Assembly: GCF_014648195.1 (NCBI RefSeq)
Contig: NZ_BMQQ01000015.1
Span: 93,362 to 157,361 of the forward strand
Reading direction: 5' to 3'
Origin: Streptomyces purpureus
GTDB lineage: Bacteria; Actinomycetota; Actinomycetes; Streptomycetales; Streptomycetaceae
Length of the DNA stretch: 64,000 nt
The notes beneath the pieces were generated by a model. That model had not been told where the DNA came from and ran no database searches. It saw nothing but the letters and a program-made list of their open reading frames with translations. The position numbers and the translations under genes were made by a program. Shown piece after piece: positions 27,176 to 34,521 of this stretch; position 1 is the stretch's first letter, and every line of letters begins with the position of its first letter.

Positions 27176-27295
27176 AGGTTGGCGGATACGAACAGGGACA
27201 ACCCGCAGCGGCAGGTGCGGCCGTCGTTCCTCGGTACTACAGCGCTGTAGGCCGGGTCTGCGGCCGCACCAACTGACAGTCCGGGCGTGCTCGGG
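27176..27295 (+). repeat. yjbQ-tail repeat, copy 2 (decayed, no left arm)
   Basis: In frame: ADTNRDNPQRQVRPSFLG, but the stop is lost and the frame runs five codons further to TAG at 27248. It keeps AGGTTGGCGGA of the left flank but has no GGGTTGTCC arm, so the inverted repeat is broken. The following ~50 bases resemble those after copy 1. A non-synonymous change (Leu to Pro) also marks decay. Confidence 0.65.
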
Positions 27296-27299
27296 TGCG

Positions 27300-27475
27300 T
27301 CACGGCACGGTGAGCCAGCAGACGTCACCGGAATCGGGCAATCGGGACAGGTGCCGCACCTCCGCTGCGATCCGCGCGAGGGCGTCGGCCTTCTCCAGGT
27401 GCCACGGCAGGAGGGGCTCTTCCGTGGGCTCCGTCAGTTCGCCGGCCCGGACTCCGGCGTCGTACAGGTCTCGAT
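27300..27475 (-). pseudogene. C-terminal remnant of an unidentified gene
   Basis: On the minus strand, ending at 27300: 'LYDAGVRAGELTEPTEEPLL', 'PWHLEKADALARIAAEVRHL' and 'SRLPDSGDVCWLTVP'. About 57 residues look genuine; further upstream the frame crosses the start of the duplicated unit on the other strand and stops being protein-like. Family not recognised. Confidence 0.35.
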
Positions 27476-27553
27476 GTTGCCTTCGGCGTGCTCTCGGCGT
27501 CGGGCTCGCCGAGTGTGGCGTGCAGGTCCAGCCGGGCCTGCTCCAGCCCGCCC

Positions 27554-27959
27554 CGCCCGCACCACTCGCCGCCCCTATGTGGATGACGCCACGTGGGACA
27601 GAGCCGACGACATCACCGTCGGCGATGCCCTGACCGTCGGTCACCTGCTCACCGTCCTTCTGGACCGGTATGCCATCGGCGTCGTCGACGTGCCCCTTCC
27701 GGAGGGGGACGTCCGCGCGGGCGGGCGCAGCGGTCACCTCGCCGCCATCGGGGACGCCGCATGGGCCCGCGCCGACGAGCGCAGAGAGAGGGAGGGCGTC
27801 CAGTCCATGAGCGTCCTGTGCGAACTGCTGCTGCGTGAGACCGTCGCCGGACGTGTCTCGGCCGGTCTCGACGCCGCGCCGCGCGTCCAGCAGCCGACCC
27901 AGCCTCGCGAGGAAGCCGCGGGCGCCGTCACCCCGTCCCTGCTCCACTCCGCCGCCTGA
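27554..27959 (+). pseudogene. Gene A copy, 5'-truncated
   Basis: From 'TRRPYVDDATWDRADD' to '...TPSLLHSAA' it matches the intact hypothetical gene at 57568-58002, but the first ~13 residues ('MPPRRKRATIARS') and the ribosome site and promoter are replaced by unrelated sequence. The rest of the frame is open, so the damage looks recent or the product may still be made from a fused start. Function unknown, as for the intact copy. Confidence 0.65.
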
Positions 27960-27977
27960 GACCTTACGGAGTCCGCC

Positions 27978-28322
27978 GTGACCGAGCGTGCCGCAGAGCC
28001 CACCGGCCCCCTCATCCCCATGCCGGAGAAGACCCCGGCCGCGCTCCGCGTCGCCGTCGCACGCCTCGACTCGGGTGTTCTCCATGCGTTTGATCAGCAG
28101 TGGGACGAGGCGATGCGGCAGGCCCGCGACGAGTACACCCTCACGCCGCCCCGCGCTTTCGTCGAGCACTGGTGGTCATGGGTCGGAGTCGCCCGTTACC
28201 CGCGGTGCCTGGCCTGATTCCGGGAGTGCGAGCGCATCGTCAGTGAGTCGGACGACCGTGCCGAGCGCCGCGCCACTGCGGCCGAGCCGGCGTCTCTCCT
28301 CGCCGAGACTGTCGCCGCGTGA
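27978..28322 (+). pseudogene. DUF6247-type gene copy with internal stop
   Basis: It starts like the intact copy ('MTERAAEPTGPLIPMPEKTP') and runs to 'WWSWVGVARYPRCLA', where CGA (Arg) has become TGA at 28215-28217. The remaining 35 codons are still recognisable. A single transition therefore removes the C-terminal third. If this is an antitoxin it is probably inactive, and the toxin-like gene after it is also broken. Confidence 0.75.
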
Positions 28323-28525
28323 GCGACTGGACCTGGGAGTACGAACCGGACGCCGAGAACGTCGTCGGCGGCCTGGGCAGGGCCCAGCGGCTGGAGGTCG
28401 AGGCGATCGCCCAGCGGATCGCCGATGCCGTGGGAGACCGCCGCATCGGCAAACCCGAACGGCGCAACCGACAGGCCGCAGCCTGCATGCTTGGTTACCT
28501 TGAGTCGCAGAAAGTCCTGGAGTGA
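28319..28525 (+). pseudogene. Toxin-like gene copy, 3'-truncated
   Basis: It begins 'SDWTWEYEPDAENVVGGLGR' and matches the intact gene at 58362 up to 'RRIGKP', then switches at 28457 to an unrelated 23-residue tail. The C-terminal half, which in RelE/ParE-like folds carries the catalytic residues, is lost, so it should be non-toxic. Confidence 0.7.
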
Positions 28526-28557
28526 TCACTCAACGTTACCGAGTGGAGGAGTCTCCA

Positions 28558-29742
28558 TTGGCGAGCGAGACCTATCAGCGGACCAAGCCGCACTTCAACA
28601 TCGGCACCATCGGCCACAACCAGCACGGCAAGTCCACGCTGGCCGCAGCGATCACCAAGGTGCTGCACGACCGAAACCCGGCGGTCAATCACGCGTACAC
28701 GATGGAGGAGATCGACAAGGCCCCGGAGGAGCGGACCCGGGGCGGCAGCGTCAACCTGGCCCACATCGAGTACCAGACCGACAAGCGCCACTACGCACAC
28801 CTGGACTGCCCCGGGCACAGTCAGTTCATCAAGAACATGATCACCGGCACGGTGCAGATGGACGCGGCCATCCTCGTGGTCTCCGCACCCGACGGCGTCA
28901 TGCCACAGACCAAGGAGCACGTGCTCCTGGCGAGCCGGGTCGGCGTGCCCTCCATCGTGGTCGCCCTCAGCAAGGTCGATCTCGTGGACGGCAGCGAGGT
29001 TCTGGACCTGACCGAAGTCGAAGTCCGCAGCCTGCTGAACGACAGTGGGTACCCAGGGGACTCCGTCCCCGTGGTACGCCTGTCGGCTCTCGGCGCCCTG
29101 CAGGGGAACGAGCAGCAGTGCGAGAACGTGCTCGCCCTCCTGAAGGACGTCGAGGCGAGATGTCCCATCCCCAAGCGCGCACCGGAGAAGCCGTTCTTCA
29201 TGCCGGTGGAACGCGCCCACGCACTGGACGGCAAGGGAACGATCGTCACCGGGAGGATCGAGCGGGGCACGCTGAAGGTCAACGACACCGTCTCCCTGGT
29301 CGGCATCCTGCCCACCCGGACGGCTGCCGTGAGCAGCATCGAGATCTTCCGCAAGGCGGCGAGCGAGGGACGTGCCGGCGAGGAGGTCGGGCTGCTGCTC
29401 CGAGACGTACCGTCGGGTGAGGTCCAGCACGGCCAAGTCCTCGCCGCGACCGGTTCCGTCACGCCCCACCTTGCGTTCGAGGCCGAGGTCTACTTCCTGT
29501 CGAAGGACGAGGGCGGGCGGCACACCCCCGTCTTCAAGGGCTACCGCCCGCAGTTCTACGTCAACACGGCGGATGTCACCGGCACCATGGCCTTCGACGA
29601 GGAGATGGTCATGCCGGGCGACAGGGTCAGCACCAAGGTCGAGCTGATTGTCCCGATCGCCCTGGAGCGCTCGCAGCGTTTCGCCATCCGCGAGAGCGGC
29701 AGGACGGTCGCGTACGGCCGCGTCTCCAAGATCACTCACTAG
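28558..29742 (+). CDS. Divergent elongation factor Tu-like GTPase
   Basis: A 394-residue, full-length three-domain EF-Tu. The TTG at 28558 is preferred: GGAGGAG lies 7 bases upstream and it gives 'MASETYQRTKPHFNIG', aligned with normal EF-Tu starts. The GTPase motifs differ sharply from housekeeping EF-Tu (E. coli numbering): P-loop 'GHNQHGKSTL' (V20N, D21Q, T25S), switch I 'TRGGSVN' (I60G, T61S), 'DCPGHSQF' (H84 kept, D86Q), 'ASRVG' (Q124R), 'SKVD' (N135S), Y160S, and R288H. H66, K89 and N90, contacts to aminoacyl-tRNA, are kept. V20/I60 form the gate over H84; Q124 and Y160 are kirromycin-resistance positions. A specialised or drug-resistant EF-Tu is likely. A small gene follows 26 bases later. 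Confidence 0.9.
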   Translation: MASETYQRTKPHFNIGTIGHNQHGKSTLAAAITKVLHDRNPAVNHAYTMEEIDKAPEERTRGGSVNLAHIEYQTDKRHYAHLDCPGHSQFIKNMITGTVQMDAAILVVSAPDGVMPQTKEHVLLASRVGVPSIVVALSKVDLVDGSEVLDLTEVEVRSLLNDSGYPGDSVPVVRLSALGALQGNEQQCENVLALLKDVEARCPIPKRAPEKPFFMPVERAHALDGKGTIVTGRIERGTLKVNDTVSLVGILPTRTAAVSSIEIFRKAASEGRAGEEVGLLLRDVPSGEVQHGQVLAATGSVTPHLAFEAEVYFLSKDEGGRHTPVFKGYRPQFYVNTADVTGTMAFDEEMVMPGDRVSTKVELIVPIALERSQRFAIRESGRTVAYGRVSKITH

Positions 29743-29767
29743 CCCGCTCGCCTACAGGAGGAGTTCC

Positions 29768-29996
29768 ATGAACATCGAATACATCGACCAGTACGACCCG
29801 GAAACCGGCGAGGGAAGGATCGAGGGCTTCGACCGTGAGGACGGAGCATGGAAGTTTCGAGCAGAAGGGCATCCCCGACAAGTGGTGGCAGGACAACAAC
29901 CCGATCAACCGGTTCCACGTCGAGTTCGACGAACAGGTCCGGGATGACATCCAGCGGGCCCTCAACATTCGTCCCAGGTACAACGAACAATTCTGA
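29768..29996 (+). CDS. Small acidic protein with apparent +1 frameshift
   Basis: AGGAGGAG lies just upstream of the ATG at 29768. The first frame reads 'MNIEYIDQYDPETGEGRIEG' then 'FDREDGAWKF' and becomes arginine-rich, stopping at 29947 (59 residues). Skipping one C after the TTT codon (29855-29858) continues as 'EQKGIPDKWWQDNNPINRFH', 'VEFDEQVRDDIQRALNIRPR', 'YNEQF' to TGA at 29996, giving 75 residues that look like one protein. The site is UUU-C before a rare CGA codon, where tRNA-Phe (GAA) would pair better after slipping to UUC. Programmed frameshift, a fixed mutation or a sequencing error are all possible. Function unknown; probably co-transcribed with the EF-Tu variant. Confidence 0.55.
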
Positions 29997-30014
29997 CCTC
30001 TGCCGTGCTGTCGC

Positions 30015-31562
30015 TCACACCCGCGGAATGGCGCCGTCCCAGCCCACGGCCTGCTGATAGCGGAACAGGCCCTCGGGGTCGTACCGGCGTTTGACGGCGA
30101 CCAGGCGGTCGTAGTTCGGGCCGTAGTAGGCGTGCTGCCAGTCGTGCAGGTCCGGGTCGGGGAAGTTGACGTAGGCAGCGCGGGTGGACAGACGGCGGCC
30201 GAGCATGTGGTGGGCGGCGCGGGTCTGTTCCAGGAGCGCGCGCACCTCGGAATGCGGGGTGCCGGGCTTCCAGTGGGTGCCGATGTCGATGACGAACGTC
30301 GCTCGGCGGTGCGGGTAGGCCGTCTCGTACGGGTGGGGCGCGGCGCTCTCGCCCCCCATGGCGAAGAGGGTGATGTAACCGGTGGCCCGGCCGGGTCCGG
30401 GCTGCCAGCCGCGTACCCAGTCACCGACCGCTGCCACGGTGTCCGGACCGGGCCACCGGTCGGGGACGAGGGACTTGGAGGCGTAGGCGTCCTTGGCTCC
30501 AGGTGTTTCCATCAGGCGGTTCTGCGCGGACCAGAATCCGTGTTCCTCGATGACGGTCCGCGTCGGACGCAGGTGCAGAAGGGGCCCGAGCAGGCGTCGC
30601 AGGCTGTCCGCGTCGCCGAGCCGCTGCCCGAGGAGCCAGAGCGACGTCGTGCCGTCGCCGGCGTGCTTGAAGCCGATCCGTACGTCGAAGTCGTGATGGC
30701 GGTCCCCGTCGAGGACGTACCGCAGCTCCTCCATCACCTTGACGCCCGCGTCCAGGCCGAAGGTCACGTCGAAGACGGTGGCGCGCAGCCGGCCGACACG
30801 CACGGCGTCGAAGACGAAGCCGGTGTTGATGCCGAAATTGCCGCCCGCCCCGCCCCGGCAGGCCCAGAACAGGTCGGCGTTCTCGTCGTCGGCCGCGCGA
30901 ACCACCGTGCCATCGGCGAGGACGACACGGGTCTCGGTGAGCCGGTCGCAGGTCAGGCCCCACTTACGGTCGTTGAAACCGAGCCCGCCGCCCAGGGTGA
31001 GCCCGGCGACGCCCACTCCCGGGCAGCGCCCGCCGGGGAAGTACAGGTCGAACTCACGGGCCGCGTACACGTCCGAGTTCGTGGCGCCGCCGCCCAGGCG
31101 CAGCCGCCGCCCCTGCGGGACCACCTCCTTCAGTGCGCGCAGGCCGATCACGAGGCCAGGGCCGGTGGAGTAGCCCGCATAGTTGTGGCCGCCGGAGCGA
31201 GGTACGAAGGGCACATGGTGTTTGGCGCACCACCGCATCGCGGTGGCGACGTCCTCCTCGGTCGCGCAGGCGAGGACACCTGCCGGGCGGACGGACGCGT
31301 AACGCTGGTTGTCGGGTGCCGCCCGTGTCGCGTACTCCGGGGCGCCCGGGCGGTACAGAGCGGCGGCGGGGCTCAGGCTGCGCCTCAGTTCGCGCCACGC
31401 GCCCGGCTCGACGTCCTCTCTCGTGAAGGGTGGCCGGGCGGCGGGCGCCTGCGAGCGGGGGCGGGCGGTGGCCCAGCGGGCGCCGGAGCCCAGCCCGATC
31501 AGGCTTCCGGCGGCCGCGACGGCCGCTCCGGAGCGCAGTAGTTGTCGTCGGCCGGGATTCAC
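30015..31562 (-). CDS. Exported FAD-linked oxidase, berberine-bridge-enzyme type
   Basis: About 515 residues from the GTG at 31562, with AAGGGG six bases upstream; the frame is open much further but the extra part is not protein-like. A Tat leader 'NPGRRQLLRSGAAVAAAG' is followed by the PCMH FAD domain with 'RSGGHNYAGYSTGPG' (His for covalent FAD) and 'FPGGRCPGVGVAGLTLGGG' (Cys at the second covalent site), then 'GGAGGNFGINTGF' and the C-terminal BBE motif 'YVNFPDPDLHDWQHAYYG'. Such enzymes oxidise sugars or secondary metabolites with O2. The substrate is unknown. It converges on the EF-Tu/small-gene unit. Confidence 0.9.
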   Translation of the reverse strand: MNPGRRQLLRSGAAVAAAGSLIGLGSGARWATARPRSQAPAARPPFTREDVEPGAWRELRRSLSPAAALYRPGAPEYATRAAPDNQRYASVRPAGVLACATEEDVATAMRWCAKHHVPFVPRSGGHNYAGYSTGPGLVIGLRALKEVVPQGRRLRLGGGATNSDVYAAREFDLYFPGGRCPGVGVAGLTLGGGLGFNDRKWGLTCDRLTETRVVLADGTVVRAADDENADLFWACRGGAGGNFGINTGFVFDAVRVGRLRATVFDVTFGLDAGVKVMEELRYVLDGDRHHDFDVRIGFKHAGDGTTSLWLLGQRLGDADSLRRLLGPLLHLRPTRTVIEEHGFWSAQNRLMETPGAKDAYASKSLVPDRWPGPDTVAAVGDWVRGWQPGPGRATGYITLFAMGGESAAPHPYETAYPHRRATFVIDIGTHWKPGTPHSEVRALLEQTRAAHHMLGRRLSTRAAYVNFPDPDLHDWQHAYYGPNYDRLVAVKRRYDPEGLFRYQQAVGWDGAIPRV

Positions 31563-31856
31563 GGTGTACCCCTTCGTCGTGGGCTCAGGCACCGGACAGC
31601 GGATCGGAGCGGCAGAGGCCCTGGTCGGCGGCCCGGACCCACGATGAGGGCGCAGGGGGGCAGGCACCGGCCGTGACACCCGGACGCGCTCGTGGTTCAT
31701 ACGAACGGAGCGAGATGCCGCCCGTGGGCCGCGACGTACCGGTGGGCCGCGGTGGCTCGGTCCGGAACTCGCGCGCGGTCGAGCGAGCCGGGCGTACGCC
31801 GACCTGGTGGCGTACCGACATGTCACCGGCTCGCCACCAGCGCCGAGCCGGCCGAC
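31563..31856. other. No recognisable gene
   Basis: About 290 bases between the FAD oxidase start and the next fragment. It should hold the oxidase promoter; no clear promoter box or repeat was seen. Confidence 0.4.
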
Positions 31857-32280
31857 ATGCCGATGCTGTTCTGCTGGGTCGGCGGCCATCGCGGCCTGCG
31901 GATGGACGCCCAGGACCCGGTGACCGGAGTGTGGCGCTCGACTGATGTGCGGGTTCCGGATGTGGCCTCCTACGAGCTCACCCAGTACCTGGTCGACGTG
32001 ACCCTGACCGACGCCACTGGTGCGCTGGCCCCGAACCACCCGGTGCGGCTGCGTCCCCGTCGCCATGCCTCGGCCTGCCTGCTCAACTTCGCGGACCGGG
32101 TGGTGACGGTCCGCCCGGCAGGGGTGGAATTGCGGACTGGCTCGATGGGCAAGCTCAGCTTCGGCATCACGCCCGAGGGCCGGGGGGCGGCCGCCCCGGA
32201 GCTGACGGCCGACGGCCTGCCCGAGCCGCTGTTCATCCAGCCGGGTGCGGGGGTGCACAGCTATCTGGCTGGTCAGGGCA
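31857..32280 (+). pseudogene. Fragment of an unidentified large protein
   Basis: From an ATG without ribosome site at 31857, the frame gives beta-rich sequence: 'MDAQDPVTGVWRSTDVRVPD', 'LVDVTLTDATGALAPNHPVR', 'SMGKLSFGITPEGRGAAAPE' and 'LFIQPGAGVHSYLAGQG', then loses protein character just before repeat copy 3. It looks like an internal piece of a longer protein, cut on the 3' side close to the repeat. Family not recognised. Confidence 0.45.
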
Positions 32281-32360
32281 GGCTCAGTGAGAGCTGTCCG
32301 AGCTGGTCGGCAACTCGGTTCGGACCGCAGGCGTCGGACAGGACCCGGTCCGCTCCTCGA

Positions 32361-32448
32361 CGTACGCTGAAGGTTGTCCTTGCGGAGGTTGGCGGACACG
32401 AACAAGGACAACCCGGAGCGCCGGGTGCGGTTGTCGTTCCTTGGATAG
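32361..32448 (+). repeat. yjbQ-tail repeat, copy 3 (candidate attachment junction)
   Basis: Same layout as copy 1: left flank CGTACGCTGAAGG..., 11-bp inverted repeat GGTTGTCCTTG (32372-32382) and CAAGGACAACC (32403-32413), 20-base spacer, and the in-frame tail ADTNKDNPERRVRLSFLG then TAG. It differs from the others mostly at third codon positions. Confidence 0.75.
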
Positions 32449-32464
32449 CGGCGCTGTACGCGCG

Positions 32465-33046
32465 ATGCCGGGCCGCGGCTCGGCTGTGCCGCGTACTGTC
32501 GAGAAGGTGGAAACCGCCCGCGAAACCGCCCTTCCGCTGCGGCGGCTGGTCGTTCTGCGGCACGCCAAGAGCGCATGGCCCGAGGGTGTGCCCGACCATG
32601 ACCGCCCCCTCGGTCCGCGAGGTCTGCGCGACGCCCCGGCGGCCGGCCGCTGGCTGAGGGATGCCGACTGCCTGCCCGAACTCGTTCTGTGCTCCACCGC
32701 CCGCAGAGCGCGCTCGACCTGGGAGCTGGCCGCCGCCGAGATGCCCGGCACGCCGCCCGCACGCCACGACCGGCGCGTCTATGCGGCGGACAGTCAGAGC
32801 CTTCTCGACCTCGTACGCGAAGTGCCGGACGATGTGGGGACGTTGCTGTTGATCGGGCACAACCCGGGCCTGCAGGAGCTGGTCCTGCTGCTGGTCGGCG
32901 AGACGCTCGACGACACACTGCAGCGCGTGGAGGCCAAGTTCCCCACCTCGGCCATCGCCGTGCTGACACGGCGCGGCGCATGGGCCGACTTCGCGCCCGG
33001 CACCGCGCTTCTGACCGACCTCGCGGTCCCGCGTGGGAAGCGGTGA
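32465..33046 (+). CDS. SixA-type histidine phosphatase
   Basis: About 170-190 residues of a phosphoglycerate-mutase-fold phosphatase. Seen: 'RRLVVLRHAKSAWPE' (catalytic RHxKS), 'DHDRPLGPRG', 'ELVLCSTARRARSTWEL' and 'LLLIGHNPGLQELVLLL' (second catalytic His). These fit SixA, which removes phosphate from phospho-histidine of signalling proteins. The start is uncertain: ATG at 32465 or GTG at 32507; neither has a strong ribosome site. It begins directly beyond repeat copy 3, so its promoter may lie within the repeat. Confidence 0.85.
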   Translation: MPGRGSAVPRTVEKVETARETALPLRRLVVLRHAKSAWPEGVPDHDRPLGPRGLRDAPAAGRWLRDADCLPELVLCSTARRARSTWELAAAEMPGTPPARHDRRVYAADSQSLLDLVREVPDDVGTLLLIGHNPGLQELVLLLVGETLDDTLQRVEAKFPTSAIAVLTRRGAWADFAPGTALLTDLAVPRGKR

Positions 33047-33068
33047 GCCGGGTCGAAGGCAGGGGCGT

Positions 33069-34358
33069 TCAGGCCTGGCGCGAGGGGGCTACGCCGGGGT
33101 CGCCGCGCCGTACCGCGTCATGGGCGGCGAGCGCGGCGTGCAGCGTGACCAGGTCGGCGCCGCGGGACGCGTCAAGGCCGGTGAGATCCGTCGCCTTGCG
33201 CAGGCGGTAGTCCACCGTGTTCGGGTGGACCTGGAGCCGAGCCGCGGCCCGGCGCCGGTCGAGACTGCAGGCGAGGAAGGTGCGCAGGGTGGTGAGCAGT
33301 TCCGGGCGTGTGTCCAGCGGGTCGAGCAGCGCGGCGAGCCCTTCCCTGGCAGGGCTCGGACGGCTCAGCTGGTATTCGAGCAGCACGTCGTCGAGCAGGT
33401 ACAGCCCCGGCTCGTGGCCGGAAGCCTCGGCCACCTCACGTATCTCGCCCGCAAGCCGGGCGGCGTCCGCGACGCCCTCCGGTGGCGCGGCGGCCGCCGC
33501 GGCAAGCACCTCCGCGCCGCACATCCGGCCCAGTTCCACGACCAGTTGGGACAGCCGGTCCCGGTCGGCAGGGCCGAAGTCGGCGGCCGGCGCCTTGTGC
33601 GGGATGAGGATCAGCCCTCCGCCACCTGACAGCACGGACAGCGGCACTCCCACCGTCTGGCGCTGCAGTTCGTTGCGCAGCCGCCGGAGTTTGCGGCGTG
33701 ATGCGACCGCGTGGTCCACGCCGGGCACCAGCTCGTCCGGATGCCGTCCCACGGAGATGCTCAGCACCAGGTAGCAGGGCGGCAGCCGGACGCCGGCGCG
33801 GTCGGCCGCGGCCTGGGGGCTGCCGCCTTCGAGGAGTCTGGACAGCAGCGACTGCAGGGCGACCTGCTCGTCGCTCAGAGCCGTCTGCCGCTCCTGCACG
33901 TACCCGGCGGCGACTTCGCAGCTCACCAGTCTGAGATACGTGAGCATGTGACGCTGGACCAGCAACAGGTCGCTCAGGTCGCCCGGTTCGGCGGCCGGAA
34001 AGACGTGGGCTGCGCACTCCTCCGCACCGATGTGATAGGCGCCCACCACGGCCTCCAGCGGCACTCCCTCGTCGGCACGCCGGGCCGACGACTCGCGGAT
34101 CGCCGTCTGCTCCGCCTGATCCGGCAAATCCCCGGTGCGCACCATTTCGGCGAAGCATCGGATGCCGCGGGTCACCTGCTTGGCGATGTCGCTGCCGAGC
34201 TGTTCCGGCGGCAACCTTCCGTAGACGGGCAGCCGTTCGACGAGCCGGACCATGACCGCGCGCTCCAGTGCACCGGCGGCGGCCTGGAGCCGCTCGTATA
34301 CCGGAACGCCGCCGAAGCGCGGCGCCGAGTCGCGAGCCGCGGCGTTGGACACGGTCAC
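33069..34358 (-). CDS. PucR/CdaR-type regulator
   Basis: About 429 residues from the GTG at 34358, which has GAGGTGG just upstream. The C-terminal 'LRTFLACSLDRRRAAARLQV' and 'HPNTVDYRLRKATDLTGLD' make the PucR helix-turn-helix (HTH_30); the centre is a GGDEF-like sensor domain typical of the CdaR group; the N-terminus is a helical RsbRD-like region with 'RESSARRADEGVPLEAVVGA'. Transcription is divergent from the secreted lipase gene, a likely target. The start lies 163 bases from the lipase start. Confidence 0.88.
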   Translation of the reverse strand: MTVSNAAARDSAPRFGGVPVYERLQAAAGALERAVMVRLVERLPVYGRLPPEQLGSDIAKQVTRGIRCFAEMVRTGDLPDQAEQTAIRESSARRADEGVPLEAVVGAYHIGAEECAAHVFPAAEPGDLSDLLLVQRHMLTYLRLVSCEVAAGYVQERQTALSDEQVALQSLLSRLLEGGSPQAAADRAGVRLPPCYLVLSISVGRHPDELVPGVDHAVASRRKLRRLRNELQRQTVGVPLSVLSGGGGLILIPHKAPAADFGPADRDRLSQLVVELGRMCGAEVLAAAAAAPPEGVADAARLAGEIREVAEASGHEPGLYLLDDVLLEYQLSRPSPAREGLAALLDPLDTRPELLTTLRTFLACSLDRRRAAARLQVHPNTVDYRLRKATDLTGLDASRGADLVTLHAALAAHDAVRRGDPGVAPSRQA

Positions 34359-34521
34359 AATCCACCTCGCAAATCTCTGTTGCCCGCCCTGGGCGCGCGA
34401 CGGCGCACCGCCGTCATCATGTTTCCGGGACATCTCCTACTGGTTGGTAACACGTCAGGCCGGTGAATTGCCAGGTGCCGCCCACCGGCGCGTCGCCCCC
34501 CACTCACGAATCGAGGACGCC

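Larger units (their letters stand above)
27554..28456 (+). repeat. Degenerate copy of the three-gene unit at 57597-58499
   Basis: This 903-base block aligns with 57597-58499 at a constant offset of 30043 with no gap seen, but with roughly one difference per ten bases. The left edge cuts off the first ~10 codons of gene A; the right edge cuts gene C at codon ~46. It lies in a different cassette from the intact unit. Confidence 0.8.

Noticed and set aside
32371..32413. Repeat hairpins considered as simple transcription terminators.
   Set aside because: They carry a conserved coding-derived half and a ~35-bp conserved flank, have no U-tract, and do not all follow genes. A secondary terminator effect is not excluded.
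31692..32657. One 321-residue protein spanning repeat copy 3.
   Set aside because: Protein character stops near 32280; the repeat is read in the wrong frame there and the end is antisense-like overlap with the SixA gene.
30015..32981. A 988-codon open frame on the minus strand covering the FAD oxidase, repeat copy 3 and the SixA gene.
   Set aside because: Only the part up to 31562 is protein-like; the rest is antisense to better-supported genes and arginine/proline-rich. A GTG with a ribosome site and Tat leader lies at 31562.
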